Source: Hypoxylon rubiginosum (taxonomy: Eukaryota > Ascomycota > Sordariomycetes > Xylariales > Hypoxylaceae). From it: DNA of 64,000 nt. Both the position numbers and the translations under genes were made by a program. The notes under the pieces are model-generated. The model saw nothing but the letters and a program-made list of their open reading frames with translations. It did not search any database and was not told the DNA's origin. The DNA is taken from contig CADCXA010000055.1 in the NCBI GenBank assembly GCA_902806565.1, positions 1,612,001-1,676,000 of the forward strand. Reading direction: 5' to 3'. Shown piece after piece: positions 32,270 through 43,814 of this stretch; the stretch's first letter is position 1, and each line of letters opens with the position of its first letter.

Positions 32270-33375
32270 CTACGTGAAGATTCGGATAGGTGTTTGCAAG
32301 CTTGCGGGGTTGTTGAAGCGCAGGTTAATATTCAAGTTTGAGATCTGCTTGATGTCATCATCGGTGAGGTCGAACGAGCAGCACTCCAGGTTCTGCTTGA
32401 GTCGGTCGACACTGTTTGACTTGGGGATGACGATGATATTTCGCTGGGTGCACCATCGAAGTAGCACTTGACCGGCCGTCTTGCCGTGCTTTGCCGCGAT
32501 GCTCTTCACCACGTCCGTCTCGAACAGCGGCTTGACTTCCTTGGCCACAGCATGGTCCATCTCAATGAAGCTCAGAGGGCCGAATGTCGAGTAGCCGGTA
32601 ACAGCAATGTTGTTTTCTTGAGCCATAGAGATCAAGTCAGGTTGAGTCAGGTAGGGATGGTGTTCAACCTGCAAGACGCTGGGGTGAATCTTCGCATACG
32701 ACAGCAGGTCGTATATCAGCTGGGTGTGGAAGTTGGAGATTCCAATACTCTTAACGAATCCGTTAGGGTTCTCTTTGGTTTGGACCAGATCCTCCAAGGC
32801 CTTCCAGGTCTCGGAGATGGGTACCTTTGACAGAGGAGTGACTTTGGTCTGTTCTTTATCGCTCCAGAAGCAAGGGTATCTCATCTTGTCGAAGGGGATA
32901 AACTCGAGAGAGATGGGGAAGTGGATGAGGAACAGGTCCAAATATCCCAGACCCCACGCCTCGTTCTCCAGCTTGGCCATCTCGTGCGCATGCTCACGAG
33001 CGTGGTAGTTGTTCCACAGTTTCGAGGTAATGAACATGTCTTCTCGCTTCACGATTCCTTCCTCGATCGCGCGTCGAACACCTTGGCCCGCCTCGGCGCT
33101 GTTGGTGTAGTCCCAGGCACCGTCGATGTGCCTGTAACCTAACTTGATGGCATTGTAAACTATCGAATGGGGTCACGTTAGTGAAAAATAACCAGTTCTG
33201 AGCCTCAATTACATACCTTGATCGGCACAGACATCGCGCGGAACCTTCCAGATGCCGAAACCCACGATGGGCATTTCCTGTTACTATTAGCTCGTTGCCT
33301 CTTCTCCCGAAGGATCTGTCTTAGGTCACGTACAAAGCCAGAGGCCAGCTTCACGGTGGGTGTCTTGGTTGCCAT
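32270..33375 (-). CDS. Aldo-keto reductase, xylose reductase-like
   Basis: Exons 33375-33334, 33277-33217 and 33159-32270 give 330 residues, the usual length. Catalytic tetrad positions are visible: Asp and Tyr in GYRHIDGAWDYTN, Lys in ITSKLWNN, His in LIHFP. The cofactor motif IPKSN near the C-terminus fits NAD(P)H binding of the AKR2 group. The family reduces aldoses such as xylose to sugar alcohols in the cytosol. The usual Asn-Glu after the catalytic Tyr is replaced by Thr-Asn-Ser, a mild deviation that may alter substrate preference. Short first and second exons are supported by consensus splice sites and continuous homologous sequence ([26 protein letters not shown] spans two junctions). 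Confidence 0.9.
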
Positions 33376-34712
33376 ATTTGCTTCTGTGTCTGGGAAAGTG
33401 TCGAACAGAGTTGAAGATGGTTTGGGGCGAGTGCGTAAGAAGAACGAGGGCTGCGAGGATGCTAATATTTATTTAGCTAAAGCAACAAGTCCACTTTAAC
33501 ACCTTCCACACCTTCCCCCAGCAATGAGGGGTCGATGGAGATTTCGAGCTCAGCTCTATCACTTCCTGCACTTCATGACGTTAGCTCTATAGTCTAAGAG
33601 CCACAGCGGGGCCGAACGCTTCTAGTTTACTATTTGGGGGTGGCTCCCCGTGTCGTAGTATCCTTCGTGGGCCTCGTGCAGCTTGCCCTTGCGGTGAACA
33701 TGCGAGGTTCCCCTATCATCACGAGCCGTGGCTGAAAGAAGCTGATGTATCGTATTGGTAAACCGGTGGGGTACAGGAAGGATTTGCAGGAGACTTGGCA
33801 CTGATGTTAAGTTAATAGCTGGATAGTCGAACCACTACTGTACTATATGTTAGGTACATGGTAGGTAAGCTGCGAAGTTAAGAAGGATACAGTTCAAGAT
33901 ACTAACATGTCTAATAGTACCAAGAAGATGCTAATATAGAGAACACCTATTAGGCAAGTAGTCAATGCTGTGCAACTAATATCACACGCCGTACTTCGTA
34001 TACCAGGTACAGACCGTAAAGACAAATCCAACAAGGCCAAATTAGGATGTACCCTTCAATGTCATTGGCCAGTCTCCTATTAGCGCGCCAATGAGCTCAC
34101 TTTACGAGTAGCACTACCGAGTCCGCGTGTGATACAGCATCACACTAAAAATATATGCAGGTACTCGAACCTACTAGAGAAACAAGATCACAACGTCCTG
34201 TTAAACATTGGGTAGGCGAGCCAATGATACAACAACGCTAGGAGCTTGTCCTCCTTGAAAGTACAGTGTTAGTATCGCTCAGTTTGACTCGATGCTGACT
34301 TGCCAGTGCTTGCTTAATGCGATGTTATAGATAGACAAGACCCAATACTATCTTCGCTTTGGACCATTGAAGGTGCCTCGGTCTGGTATTGCGTGCCGCA
34401 GAAGCTTCATCCCGAATGGTAAAGCTACGTCCTACCCACGTATCCAAAGTGAGATGCAGCAAGTCGTTCGAGTACCTTGGGTAGGTAGTCATGAAGACAC
34501 TGAAAATGATGGCGAGGTATTACCATGAATTAGAGTATATGACTTGCAATGTTGTTAGCGCACAGCTGTTAGTACAAGCCCATGCGCTTCCTGGACCTTA
34601 CCTTGCTGCAAGGCCGTGCTCAAGTTCAAGATTGAGGCCTTTAAAAGCTCAAAAGCCACCCACCTACCGAGGAAAAGAGACATCATAGTTAGAACTTCAC
34701 TATACGGTTAAA
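33376..34712. other. Gene-free 1.3 kb
   Basis: A divergent intergenic stretch holding promoters of the aldo-keto reductase and of the following unknown gene. AT-rich. No gene is seen. Confidence 0.5.
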
Positions 34713-35540
34713 ATGGCTCCGAGATGCTTCGGACATTCTCATCACTACCACACTCATTACCACTACCCCTGCCAGCCCTGTATGTATTCTCAACTTACTC
34801 AACACGACCAAGTCCGGCCATTCTGGTGGGAGTTGAACGTATATTCGAACGGAGAATGCGACACGGAGTTTGCAGCACAGGCAGTGGACACTAATACGCC
34901 AGGGGACGACTTGGGCGCTGGATATGGAGTTCTATACAGAGCCGAAGGCACCGAGGCCGAAGGAAGGGAAACCCGACATGACGAGACGGGATTTGATGCT
35001 CGGCATGGACAGTATAGAACCGGTAGCCGGGGTTTCTGGGTCGTATTCCTCGATGGTATGCGTTGGTATCCCGGCGCACCCGAAGGACCCAGACTCCTCG
35101 ATTTCGGCGCCGAGACTAGGCGTACTCCATTATTTATCACCAGTCAGGGCGATCCTCTATACAACGCCATGCTCCGACCCGAATTATACGCCGGACCTCT
35201 ATTCTCTTTCATCCCGAGGGATAGACGGGCCTGGGACGAGAATCAGGGACCCTACCCCTTCCCCGACGAGCCCCTCATCACGCGGGTTTGTATCAGAGAC
35301 GCTCATATCCGAGACAACCAAGACGGGCTTATGGTGATCCCCAACGGGCGGTTGATGATCTGGGTCACGGGAGACAGGGATGACGTGCCCTGGCGTTACT
35401 TCAACATGCTTCGGCAGCGCGCGGGAAGAATCAATATCCCGGACGCCCAAGAGAGCCAACCTCCCGCCGAACGAGCGCATGGCCCCCAAGTTCCAGAGAC
35501 AATTAAACAGGTAGTGAGGGAGATAGGAGGCGAGGTTTAA
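34713..35540 (+). CDS. Unknown protein, 275 residues
   Basis: A single exon. The first 25 residues are rich in His, Tyr and Cys (HSHHYHTHYHYPCQPCMY), a possible metal-binding stretch. The remainder is acidic and aromatic, without membrane segments: GYGVLYRAEGTE, RGFWVVFLDGMRWYPG, LFSFIPRDRRAWDENQGPYPFPDEP. No family recognised. A consensus-like donor within the early His-rich part (GTATGT at about 34779) raises the possibility of an intron, but no acceptor giving a normal-length intron in frame stands out, so the unspliced frame is preferred. Confidence 0.6.
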   Translation: MAPRCFGHSHHYHTHYHYPCQPCMYSQLTQHDQVRPFWWELNVYSNGECDTEFAAQAVDTNTPGDDLGAGYGVLYRAEGTEAEGRETRHDETGFDARHGQYRTGSRGFWVVFLDGMRWYPGAPEGPRLLDFGAETRRTPLFITSQGDPLYNAMLRPELYAGPLFSFIPRDRRAWDENQGPYPFPDEPLITRVCIRDAHIRDNQDGLMVIPNGRLMIWVTGDRDDVPWRYFNMLRQRAGRINIPDAQESQPPAERAHGPQVPETIKQVVREIGGEV

Positions 35541-37158
35541 GAGATGTCGACGATTAAGTAGGCAGTAGTTTCTATCCCGAGATGATTAGCTTTCTCGTCT
35601 TAACTATCGTCTCGGTATAGACTACTAGAGAAGCCTCACCCCCTAACACTTGATGGATGTCCCGAAGTAGTACTGCGGTAATGGAAAGGGTTGTTTACAG
35701 TATATAACTGCTTGGGTGGGTGCATTATGGAGCTTCCACAGCCTTCCACTGGAAGGGAACAGCTTCTTCTAGCGAATTGAGTTTATTTTTCTCCTGCCCT
35801 TCAATAATCTCGTTCTAGTGAGGCTCTACTAAACGATATGGCCCCGACTCGGTACAGCGGGTTGAAAGGTATACTCCATCTTCAACATTTCGTCTCGGTG
35901 ATGCTCGTGTCTTATCTCGTGAGAATTTAGTTCGAAATGCCGGCCATTAATTCCGGAGGAACAAGAGCTCTGTAGTATCTCGCGTACTGGCGGTAATATT
36001 ACGCAATGAGATTCGGTCTTGTTCTTCAAAAAGACTTCAACTAATTTCTTAGGGGCCCAATGAACAACCTAAAGTTGGGGGTGATGGTGCCGGACTGCCG
36101 GGTCTATCGCTACCAACACAAGGTGAAATAGAAATAGAGGAATACCTCCTGAAGGTAGAGAAGATATCTGAACAGGACATGAGAACTTGGATTTTGCACT
36201 GACGAAAAGCGCTAGAACTCATTTGCTGTGACGTAGAAAGCGATGATCTGACAATTCGATATTGACTTGTGGGTTCTCGATATTACGGCACGGTCGAAGA
36301 TCGAATGTCCCATAGAACTTACATAGGACTGACTTTCTTGACTTTCTTCGAGAAGCCGAGGAGAAGACGTTCAAACTGTCCACGCAGGTACGTCGTAAGC
36401 CGCGTAAGGTCCTTTCACCCAGCCACGACCCAAGAGATGTCTACACCAACCAGGCTTCCCGCGTTCTAATGCCAGCAATAACAGCCGATGTGTTCGTCGA
36501 CGGTTTTGGACCACATAAATTAGATGTTAATATACGAGGCGAGTGAGGCCTTTACTATACCACTTGCTTTTACCCTGAATTCCCATCTTAGGTTAGCGGT
36601 GATCCGGCCGGACAGGCTATTATCCAGTTGTGACGGTTCGCGTCTGGGGGGACCATCGTTCGAGCTCTGTGCTTTTTGCTGACATTATTGCTGACAGCAT
36701 CGCTGAACAATTGTGCCGGCCGTCGTACCTAATATTTCTCCTAAACCGAACGGGTCCGATAGGAAAAGAGTTTCTTTTTTAAAACCAAACATCATTCTTG
36801 GTTGAGTGAGATTTTGGAATAACGCAACTCGCTCGCGGGTTTACCGTTTACGCCTTGTTGATTTGAACATTTGACATTTGAAGAATTGCGACCATCTCGT
36901 CTTTCTTCCAGTTCCCCCATTTTCCCATTTTCATTTTCAGACACACCCCCCCTATACCCCTGTCCTTTAAACCCCCCCGCAGACCAGGATCCCGGGTAGC
37001 TACCCAGCTACCCTCCGCCTGTTACGGCTCTGTACGGCCTGTTACGCGCACTACTGTAAGGCCCTGGCCCTGCCGCCTTCGATCCACACCAGCTACCAGC
37101 TCGAGCTACCTGCCAACCTGCTACCTTAGCAGAGACTAGAGACTTGGTCGACCTCATA
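35541..37158. other. Gene-free 1.6 kb
   Basis: No supportable gene. The right part (about 36900-37100) is a pyrimidine- and C-rich leader typical of a long fungal 5' UTR for the next gene. Confidence 0.5.
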
Positions 37159-38340
37159 ATGCCAACGTACCTCTGCCACGGTTTCCGCTGGCATCGCCGA
37201 AGCATTCGGTATTTTGTCGTCATCCAGAACGTCGACGACGCTGCCTCGGAATGGATTGTCGCGCGCGGGAGCGCCGACGCCCTCCTTGATCAGTTCTACG
37301 AGCTGTTCGACTTCCTGCCGCCCTGCAACCGTCCGACGCGAAACGCGAGCACTTCTCCCCAACGCATCCATTCCCGCCCCTCGACAACAACGAGCAACGG
37401 CCACGCCCACTCGCGCAATTCCTCCTACGCCGGTCAGGAGAAGGGTCAAAAGGAGAAGCAACCCATTCTGGAGAATGGCCACAGCAGGAGTAGCAGCGGT
37501 CAGCACAGCCAATACGGCTCGCCGCCCAATGGCGGCAAATCGTTGGGGCAACTCGCGAAGAGCAAAGGACGCGACAATAAGAATGTAATACCACCGTCAT
37601 CAGACCCGCCGGAACCCGACGACAGTATACCATTCAATAATTGGTCTGTGGTGAAGTTTCTGGAAGAATTCGACCCGACGGACCTAACCGTCGTCAGCGG
37701 AGAGTGGGCATATGTGGCGGATTATGTGGTGCGCATAGATACGTCGGTTTCGGTCGCGGACGAGATAAGCCGCTACGAGGCACGAATGAAGACGGACCCT
37801 AATAAAGCCATGAACGGCCCTAGCGACGAGGTCAGTCGCAGGGTCAATACGCTTGGTAACAAGAACGCCGGGTGGTTTGAACAGCTCCGCGACAAGCTGC
37901 AAAGGACGGAGAATATTCGGTGGTACGTCGTCGTATGCGGCGACGAGGAACGTATTACCCCCGAGCTCGGAGATGAGGAATACGACGGGCAAGATGGAGG
38001 CAGCAGGGCCGCAGGCCAAGGACGCCGGTCGTCGCGCCCGTACTCCATCCGGGGAATTGTTGAGAATGGGTTCGAGTTCCGACTACCCGAGTTCCTCTCG
38101 CCATCACGGGCATCGGAACAGGCGCTAAGACGTCGGAGGGCCGAGAGGAGGATGGCCAGGCAGGGCTCAGCATCTAACCCCTTGCCAGATAATGGCCAGC
38201 CGGCCATCCCCCCTCCGCCCGCTCCTATCCAGGTTGCTCACAAGATGCCGTCGGACAACGCCGTCAAACCTAAGGCTTCCAAGTCTAGTGGCGGTCTCAG
38301 GAGATTATTTTTAAGACGGAGAGCCGACGGCCCGACATGA
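37159..38340 (+). CDS. Conserved Pezizomycotina protein of unknown function
   Basis: A single exon of 393 residues from the ATG at 37159. It opens with MPTYLCHGFRWHRRSIRYFVV, a strongly conserved-looking beta-rich start with a DDAASEWI helix, then a Ser/Asn/Gln-rich disordered stretch (about 60-150), then an ordered core containing FLEEFDPTDLTVVSGEWAYVADYVVRID and GWFEQLRDKLQR ... RWYVVVCGDEER. The C-terminus is basic and disordered, ending with GGLRRLFLRRRADG. The core resembles a fungal protein often listed as a developmental regulator, but I cannot name a function with confidence. A basic C-terminal tail could bind membrane or nucleic acid. Confidence 0.75.
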   Translation: MPTYLCHGFRWHRRSIRYFVVIQNVDDAASEWIVARGSADALLDQFYELFDFLPPCNRPTRNASTSPQRIHSRPSTTTSNGHAHSRNSSYAGQEKGQKEKQPILENGHSRSSSGQHSQYGSPPNGGKSLGQLAKSKGRDNKNVIPPSSDPPEPDDSIPFNNWSVVKFLEEFDPTDLTVVSGEWAYVADYVVRIDTSVSVADEISRYEARMKTDPNKAMNGPSDEVSRRVNTLGNKNAGWFEQLRDKLQRTENIRWYVVVCGDEERITPELGDEEYDGQDGGSRAAGQGRRSSRPYSIRGIVENGFEFRLPEFLSPSRASEQALRRRRAERRMARQGSASNPLPDNGQPAIPPPPAPIQVAHKMPSDNAVKPKASKSSGGLRRLFLRRRADGPT

Positions 38341-39136
38341 GGTGTACCGTCGAGGGGTGCTTAATAGTTACCTACCTACATGTAGGTACCTTGTCCTTGA
38401 GATGTCTCAAGTCCATTTATTTTCAATAATGCACATTCAAGAGTACATGGTACCGGAGGAGACGCGCCATGAACACATGATTGGCAAACAGGATCGTCTC
38501 CTGTACATGTCTACCCTCTAGGTAGTACCTATTCTTTCCCGGGTCCGGTTTTGGTGGTACTGTTGCCTAACTCCACTGCTAGCCACGTTGTAAAGAGGTA
38601 TACGAGCAGTTAGGAGAGGCGACAGCGTCGACTCCCGGAGATGACCAAGATATTTCTAGGTCGTATTCAACCTCTGCAGTCATAAGCATTTGACTAGAGG
38701 ATTCGGAAAATTGAGGCGCATTAAAATTAAACGACAGCGCTTATGTACTTATATTATATCATTACGCCGACATCACAAAATACACGAGGGTACAAACTTC
38801 CCCGTTCACCTGGCTACATTTTATTAGGGGCTACTTCCTCACCATACCTTACCTACCCCTTACCTACCTCCTAACACGACTACCTCCACTACTGAACGTA
38901 CTTGCTATCCATGACGAACTAGGATGGTAGCTACCTCTCGCTTTCCAACTTCTACGAAGCAATATCTGGGAAGGTGAAAATTATTTGAGTTTCTTACGCA
39001 TTAATGCAATTTTCTTTTTCCAACCTCGCCTCAACTTCCTCCAACTTCGACATCGCCAATCATCTCCCTTTACCCCTTTCACTGTACCTATCTGTACCAC
39101 CACACAAATTCCAATTACGACATTTTATAGCGCCGA
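38341..39136. other. Gene-free 0.8 kb with perfect palindrome
   Basis: TACCTACATGTAGGTA at 38373-38388 is a perfect 16-base palindrome just after the stop codon at 38340. The rest shows short CTACCTACC tracts (about 38845-38890) and a CT-rich leader before 39137. Confidence 0.5.
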
Positions 39137-40898
39137 TGGACGAACAATCAAATTCGTCCTCTGGAGGCCAGCAGATTGGAGAGAGATGTGGCAATGCCGT
39201 GGACATGCTTAAGGCGTAGTCCCGTCAGCAACGGCGGCGACACCTCTTCCCCAATGAGGTCTTGCAAATGATCATCGAATCGGTCGAACTCCCAATAAGC
39301 GACGTAACCACCACAAAAGTTCCGGAAGATTACCTCCAGACCCGAAATCTGCTCTACAACCTTTGTCTGACATGCAAGTGGGTTTGCATGCGCGCTCGCC
39401 CACTGCTTTACCGTACGGTCATCTTTTCCCTGGATCATCGATTAGGGGACGAAATGCAGATCCAACGTAACAGGTCTCACCGCGATATCCAGGCACTGGT
39501 TCTACTGATCCGCACTCTGCTGGAGAAACCTGAAATTCGCGGGCTCGTCAAGAATATTCTCTGTCCTTCGGAGTTGTTTCCTGATCCATGGTGGTGTTGG
39601 AAAGAGAACATTGTCGAAGCGGCAGAATGGCCTTTCGCCGCTTATGACTATCCAACCTGGGATAAATGCTCAATGCGCGATATGGTGATATTTAAATACG
39701 CTCATCTCTACCCATGGTTCACCAGAATCAAATCGGAATGGACACTTGGTCAAAGATTGATAGCCGTACTTCTTTGGTATACACCCAATCTGGAGCTTCT
39801 TCTCCTACACAGTGCCATTGAGGCCCCGAACAACCCGAGCAACTCGTACACAGAGCTAAGCAAGATCATGGGGGAAATATCCGACTTGCTAAATGAACCT
39901 CCGCTCCCCAACCTTTCGGCACTGTATATTCAACGACATATACTATTCAAACAGAACTCTCGTGTCACAGACCTTGTCATAGAACCCGCCTTTTTGGGCA
40001 GGCTAAACCTCACTCGGCTTCATTTCTGGCGCAATATCAGGTATCTTACCTTCGACGACTTCACGTTTTCGATCGTAAGACTCAAGGAGTTGAAGTTTGT
40101 TGGCGCCAGTAAGTAGCATCTGAAGTTACTTTGTTTCCCTTTCCAATGTATCACCAGGAACTCTTTACTAGGGGATACTTTCTCCTACAACATGGCCTTA
40201 CTCGATCACTTCGTTATCCGAAGAAGTTGCTGCTGACTCCTAATGTTGCAGTTCTCGCTGAGGACTTGGATCGTATTTTACAAGTCGCCGTACAACTAGA
40301 AACTTTGTCGGTCGTTATCTCCCATAGGGAATCAGTACATAGACCAGTTCACGTTCTAGCAGCAGGCTTGGATGTCAATGACGTGCTGGAGCAGCGGAAA
40401 GACACTCTGAAAGAGCTAGAGTTCAGGATCTGCGGCCATGATTGGTATCTACCTCAACTCGGGCCTGACCGGCGCCTGGAGTGCCTCCCTAGGCTCGAGA
40501 AGCTGGAGCGTTTAACAACCGAGCCGCTCCTCATTATGGAGCGCTACTCTTCACGGGTAGAAGAATTGCTACCACCGAATCTCATCTCGTTGACAGTAGT
40601 CGAATCGAGGCGGTGTTGGCCGATGTACTCCATATCCCAGCTGCCAGCAAATGTATCGAACTTCTGGATCGCATTGGCTCTTGTGGAGCTGATCACACCG
40701 CCGCTCGCCAACATGGAGAAACTCAAACACGTTCGTCTTCTGCGCAGCAAACATAAGCCCCATCTCACGCCTGCCTGGTTAGAATGGGTCGCAGTGAGAT
40801 TCCGGGAAGAACAAGCCACGCTGGAATTCTCGTATGGAGATGATGATACGCCGCCCGACTTTTTTCCCCCATCACAATCCGCACCCATAGAGGAGTAG
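39137..40898 (+). pseudogene. F-box-like protein locus, frame damaged or model unresolved
   Basis: Three in-order pieces: 39137-39219 (MDEQSNSSS ... MLKA then TAG), 39220-40116 (starting RRRHLFPNEVLQMIIESVELP, an F-box-like beginning, then a long Leu-rich region with LCLTCKWVCMRARPLLYRTV) and 40131-40898 (LEELLPPNLISLTV-like Leu-rich repeats). The TAG at 39217-39219 lies in the same frame as the F-box, and no good intron removes it. At 40112 a consensus donor (GTAAGT) would leave one base, but the best acceptor (CACCAG) needs none; a weaker donor/acceptor pair can rescue the frame. F-box proteins recruit substrates to SCF ubiquitin ligases. A decayed gene is the simplest reading; unusual splicing remains possible. 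Confidence 0.55.
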
Positions 40899-43814
40899 AT
40901 TGTTTTGAGGCAGAACATGTATATATCCTGCAGCGCTTCTGGTTTCTTTTTCTCATTTTGACGTACGTCTACTACCTTAGGGGCCTGGGTACGTAGAGCG
41001 TATATAGTAATACCATTCAGAGCGACAAATTCATATTCCCCCTTTCTTCTATCGAAAGGTTCTCAAGCAAGCTCGAGTAACTGCTTTTCTGGTGGTACAT
41101 CAGGATGCATGCCTAACCTACATATGAAGAGGTATCTACCTCTAACCCACATACTACCTTACCTTACCCAATCGCCTCCGTATCAGTCATAGTAACGCGA
41201 TATCCGTACAAGTTGCCAGTCCAAGCCGTTCCGTATCCAACTGAAACCCCGACCGACGGGACCAACCCCAATGCTCGCAGAGCCAAGCCGCCCCAGCTAC
41301 TAAGCCCGCATTTTTGTTTTTTTGCACGTACCTATAAGAAATGAGAGAAATCTCCGAAAAGGCCAACGTGAAAAAGGGCGGCTAGGTTAGGTAGATAGGT
41401 AGATTAGATGCTTGCATTTACATGCCTACATGCCTACATACCTAGAAAGCAGGGTACTGTACATCCTGCGACCTTTTTGTTGAATACCTCCACCCCCCCT
41501 CTGTCCCGCTGCTATTCAAACTGCCGCTGCAGCTTGGGGGGGGGGGGGGGGGTGGGCTGGCTGGCTTAGCCTCTGGCGTGCGTGTGTTGCCGCCGGGGAG
41601 GGGAACCCGGGGGAAGAAACGACAACTTTGTTATGCCGTGTTATGCGTATATGTCGGTAGCGGGTTCGCAAAAAAAAAAAAAAAAAAAAAGTGCGGAGCC
41701 CCGCAGAGTTCTCTCGAACACGGTAGGATTCTTGATTCCTGGGCTTTCTCTTGGTCCCTCGGTCTATGTACTAGGTAGGTAGGTGGGTAAGTAAGTAGGT
41801 AGGTAGGTAGGAAGGAAGGCGATGGGAGTAAGTAAGTGGTAAGTAATAGAAATTGGTAAATTTTAACATTAATCAGGTTCCTTATTTGTTGTTAGTCTCT
41901 TGCGCATCATTGTCGGCGGAATGCTCTAAAGGACCACCTCCGGGTGCATGTAAGAAGGAGGTACTTAAGCCAGTAGGCTCTTTTCTAGCTGAACAGGTAT
42001 TTGGAAGAAGTTTAAAGGGGTTCTAGACTTTTGCCTTTCATCTAAGGTATGAAGTCATATTCCAATTCCACCTCGCTTAATCTCTATCCCACGTGCAGAA
42101 ATGACAGTAATTTAGTTGCCCACGACACGGACATGCGCAAGTCTCACTTCAAAAATAGAACAGGTGGGCTACTAGTACGTACATAGTTTTAACGAAGCCG
42201 AGTGGAACAGATGTATAAATAGAAGTCTCTTCATATATATATTATATATATATTTTATATCAAAAAGGAAGAAGCGCCATCGGGGGTATACTGTAAGGTA
42301 GGTATAGGTAGGTTAAAATGACCAACTATAAGCTGTCACAACTTTCATTAAAATAATTTTTCGTGTCATTGCCTCGTAACCTTCCCCTTCCACCGTCCGT
42401 TATGCGTCGTTCAGTTGCAGTGTAAGTGTAAGTTGAGCCAACCTCCCGAGGTATCGAGTTACTTCGGCTTGTTAGTCGAATCCTCGCCTCCCCAAAACCC
42501 CTTAGGATTAACCGTGATGACGATATGCAGATCGCCTAGGAAAGAAGAAGAAAAATAATGCCGACAGCGCCGAACAGAAACAAGAACTGAGATTGCATCC
42601 CCTGGATATATCGCGAGATAGTACACTTTGGTGATGCTCAGACCAAGAGATGACATATAACCCCCCCCCTTGCCATGTGTGAAAGTGTATGTAGGTAGGT
42701 TAGGTATACAACGGAATACGGATGGATGACGAACTTTTGGGGGTTAGCTAAGCCAGCCAGCTGGCTTGCTTGTTTTTTCCCCCCTTTACCCTGAGGTCTT
42801 TTTCCCTTTGCGTGTGACCTCATCGACCCTCATAATGACATCGTGAACGGTGGTGGAGTTGTGTGAGTTAATGCATTGCATCGCGGTGCAGCAACGAAGA
42901 GATGATGAGAATTAGCCGCGCAATTCCCTGGATCGGTGTTGCAACGTATAGGCGTATAGGGAAAACGTCAGTAGGCTCCCAATGCCTGCCCCCAAGTTTG
43001 CTAAAAACATGCAAAAGAAAGACTTGGTAGCGCTGTTCGTCAACACTGACCCTGCCCCCCTCCTCCGCATTGAGTAATAGGGGACGATGTTGTCAACAGG
43101 GGTTGGTCGGCGTGACGGGCCGCAATGCCTAGCCGTCCCCAGACCAAGAGATTTCCCCGCCAACCACGGCTGGGCCAGTTCATCCCCAGGATGCAACCCC
43201 AGGATACGCTGCAGTGCTTCCAAAGGCGCAGGAAGTGTCACTGCTTCTTGCTGGTCGGTTGTCCCCAGGCCCTCTTTTTCGACGGCCTTGTTCCTGGGGG
43301 TATTTCGTTTTCTAGCTTGGTCAATCATCCTGAGAAATCAGCCACGGAGGGACTTGATCCCTAGAGACCCGACAAGGCTGAAAAGGAATCCGGTGGCTAG
43401 TCGCCCACTACCTTTACTTTTCTTATAACCTCCCCAATTGAGCGTCGCATCGCAGCAGTACATGTGGCCGGGAGAACTCCTCGTGCAATAGAGACGGGGC
43501 ATTTGGCGCATAGCCGAGAACCCTCAGCACCCATCCTGCTGCAAGTGCCTGCACTGGTTCCTAGATACGCGAACAGGCCGGCCCAGACAACGGGTAGATA
43601 TGACATCTGAAGAAAAAGAAAAAGAAACTTGACACCTCCATTGCGGCCGTAGAGGTTGGTTGGATTGTTCGGGTCAAGAATACAGAATCCGATCGGTGGG
43701 GGAATCTGAAGCCCATTCGGTCCGGAGATCTCGACCACCATGTTTTAGCTGTATGTGTTGATCACTCTGCGTCATTGTCATTGTCGTTATCCTTCTTTTT
43801 TTTTTTCAGGCACG
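40899..43814. other. Gene desert 2.9 kb with homopolymers and GGTA repeats
   Basis: No supportable gene. It holds a run of 17 G (41536-41552), a run of 21 A (41670-41690), a GGTA/GTAA/GGAA tetranucleotide tract (about 41769-41818) and an AT-dinucleotide tract (about 42232-42258). Two minus-strand open frames (42912-43328 and 43397-43741) were considered and not accepted. Confidence 0.55.
41769..41818. repeat. Tetranucleotide microsatellite (GGTA)n
   Basis: Imperfect GGTA, GTAA and GGAA units in tandem over about 50 bases. Confidence 0.8.

Noticed and set aside
42912..43741. Two minus-strand frames (138 and 114 codons) downstream of the transcription factor
   Set aside because: No recognisable protein character, overlapping plus-strand frames of equal length, and no splice arrangement that improves them.
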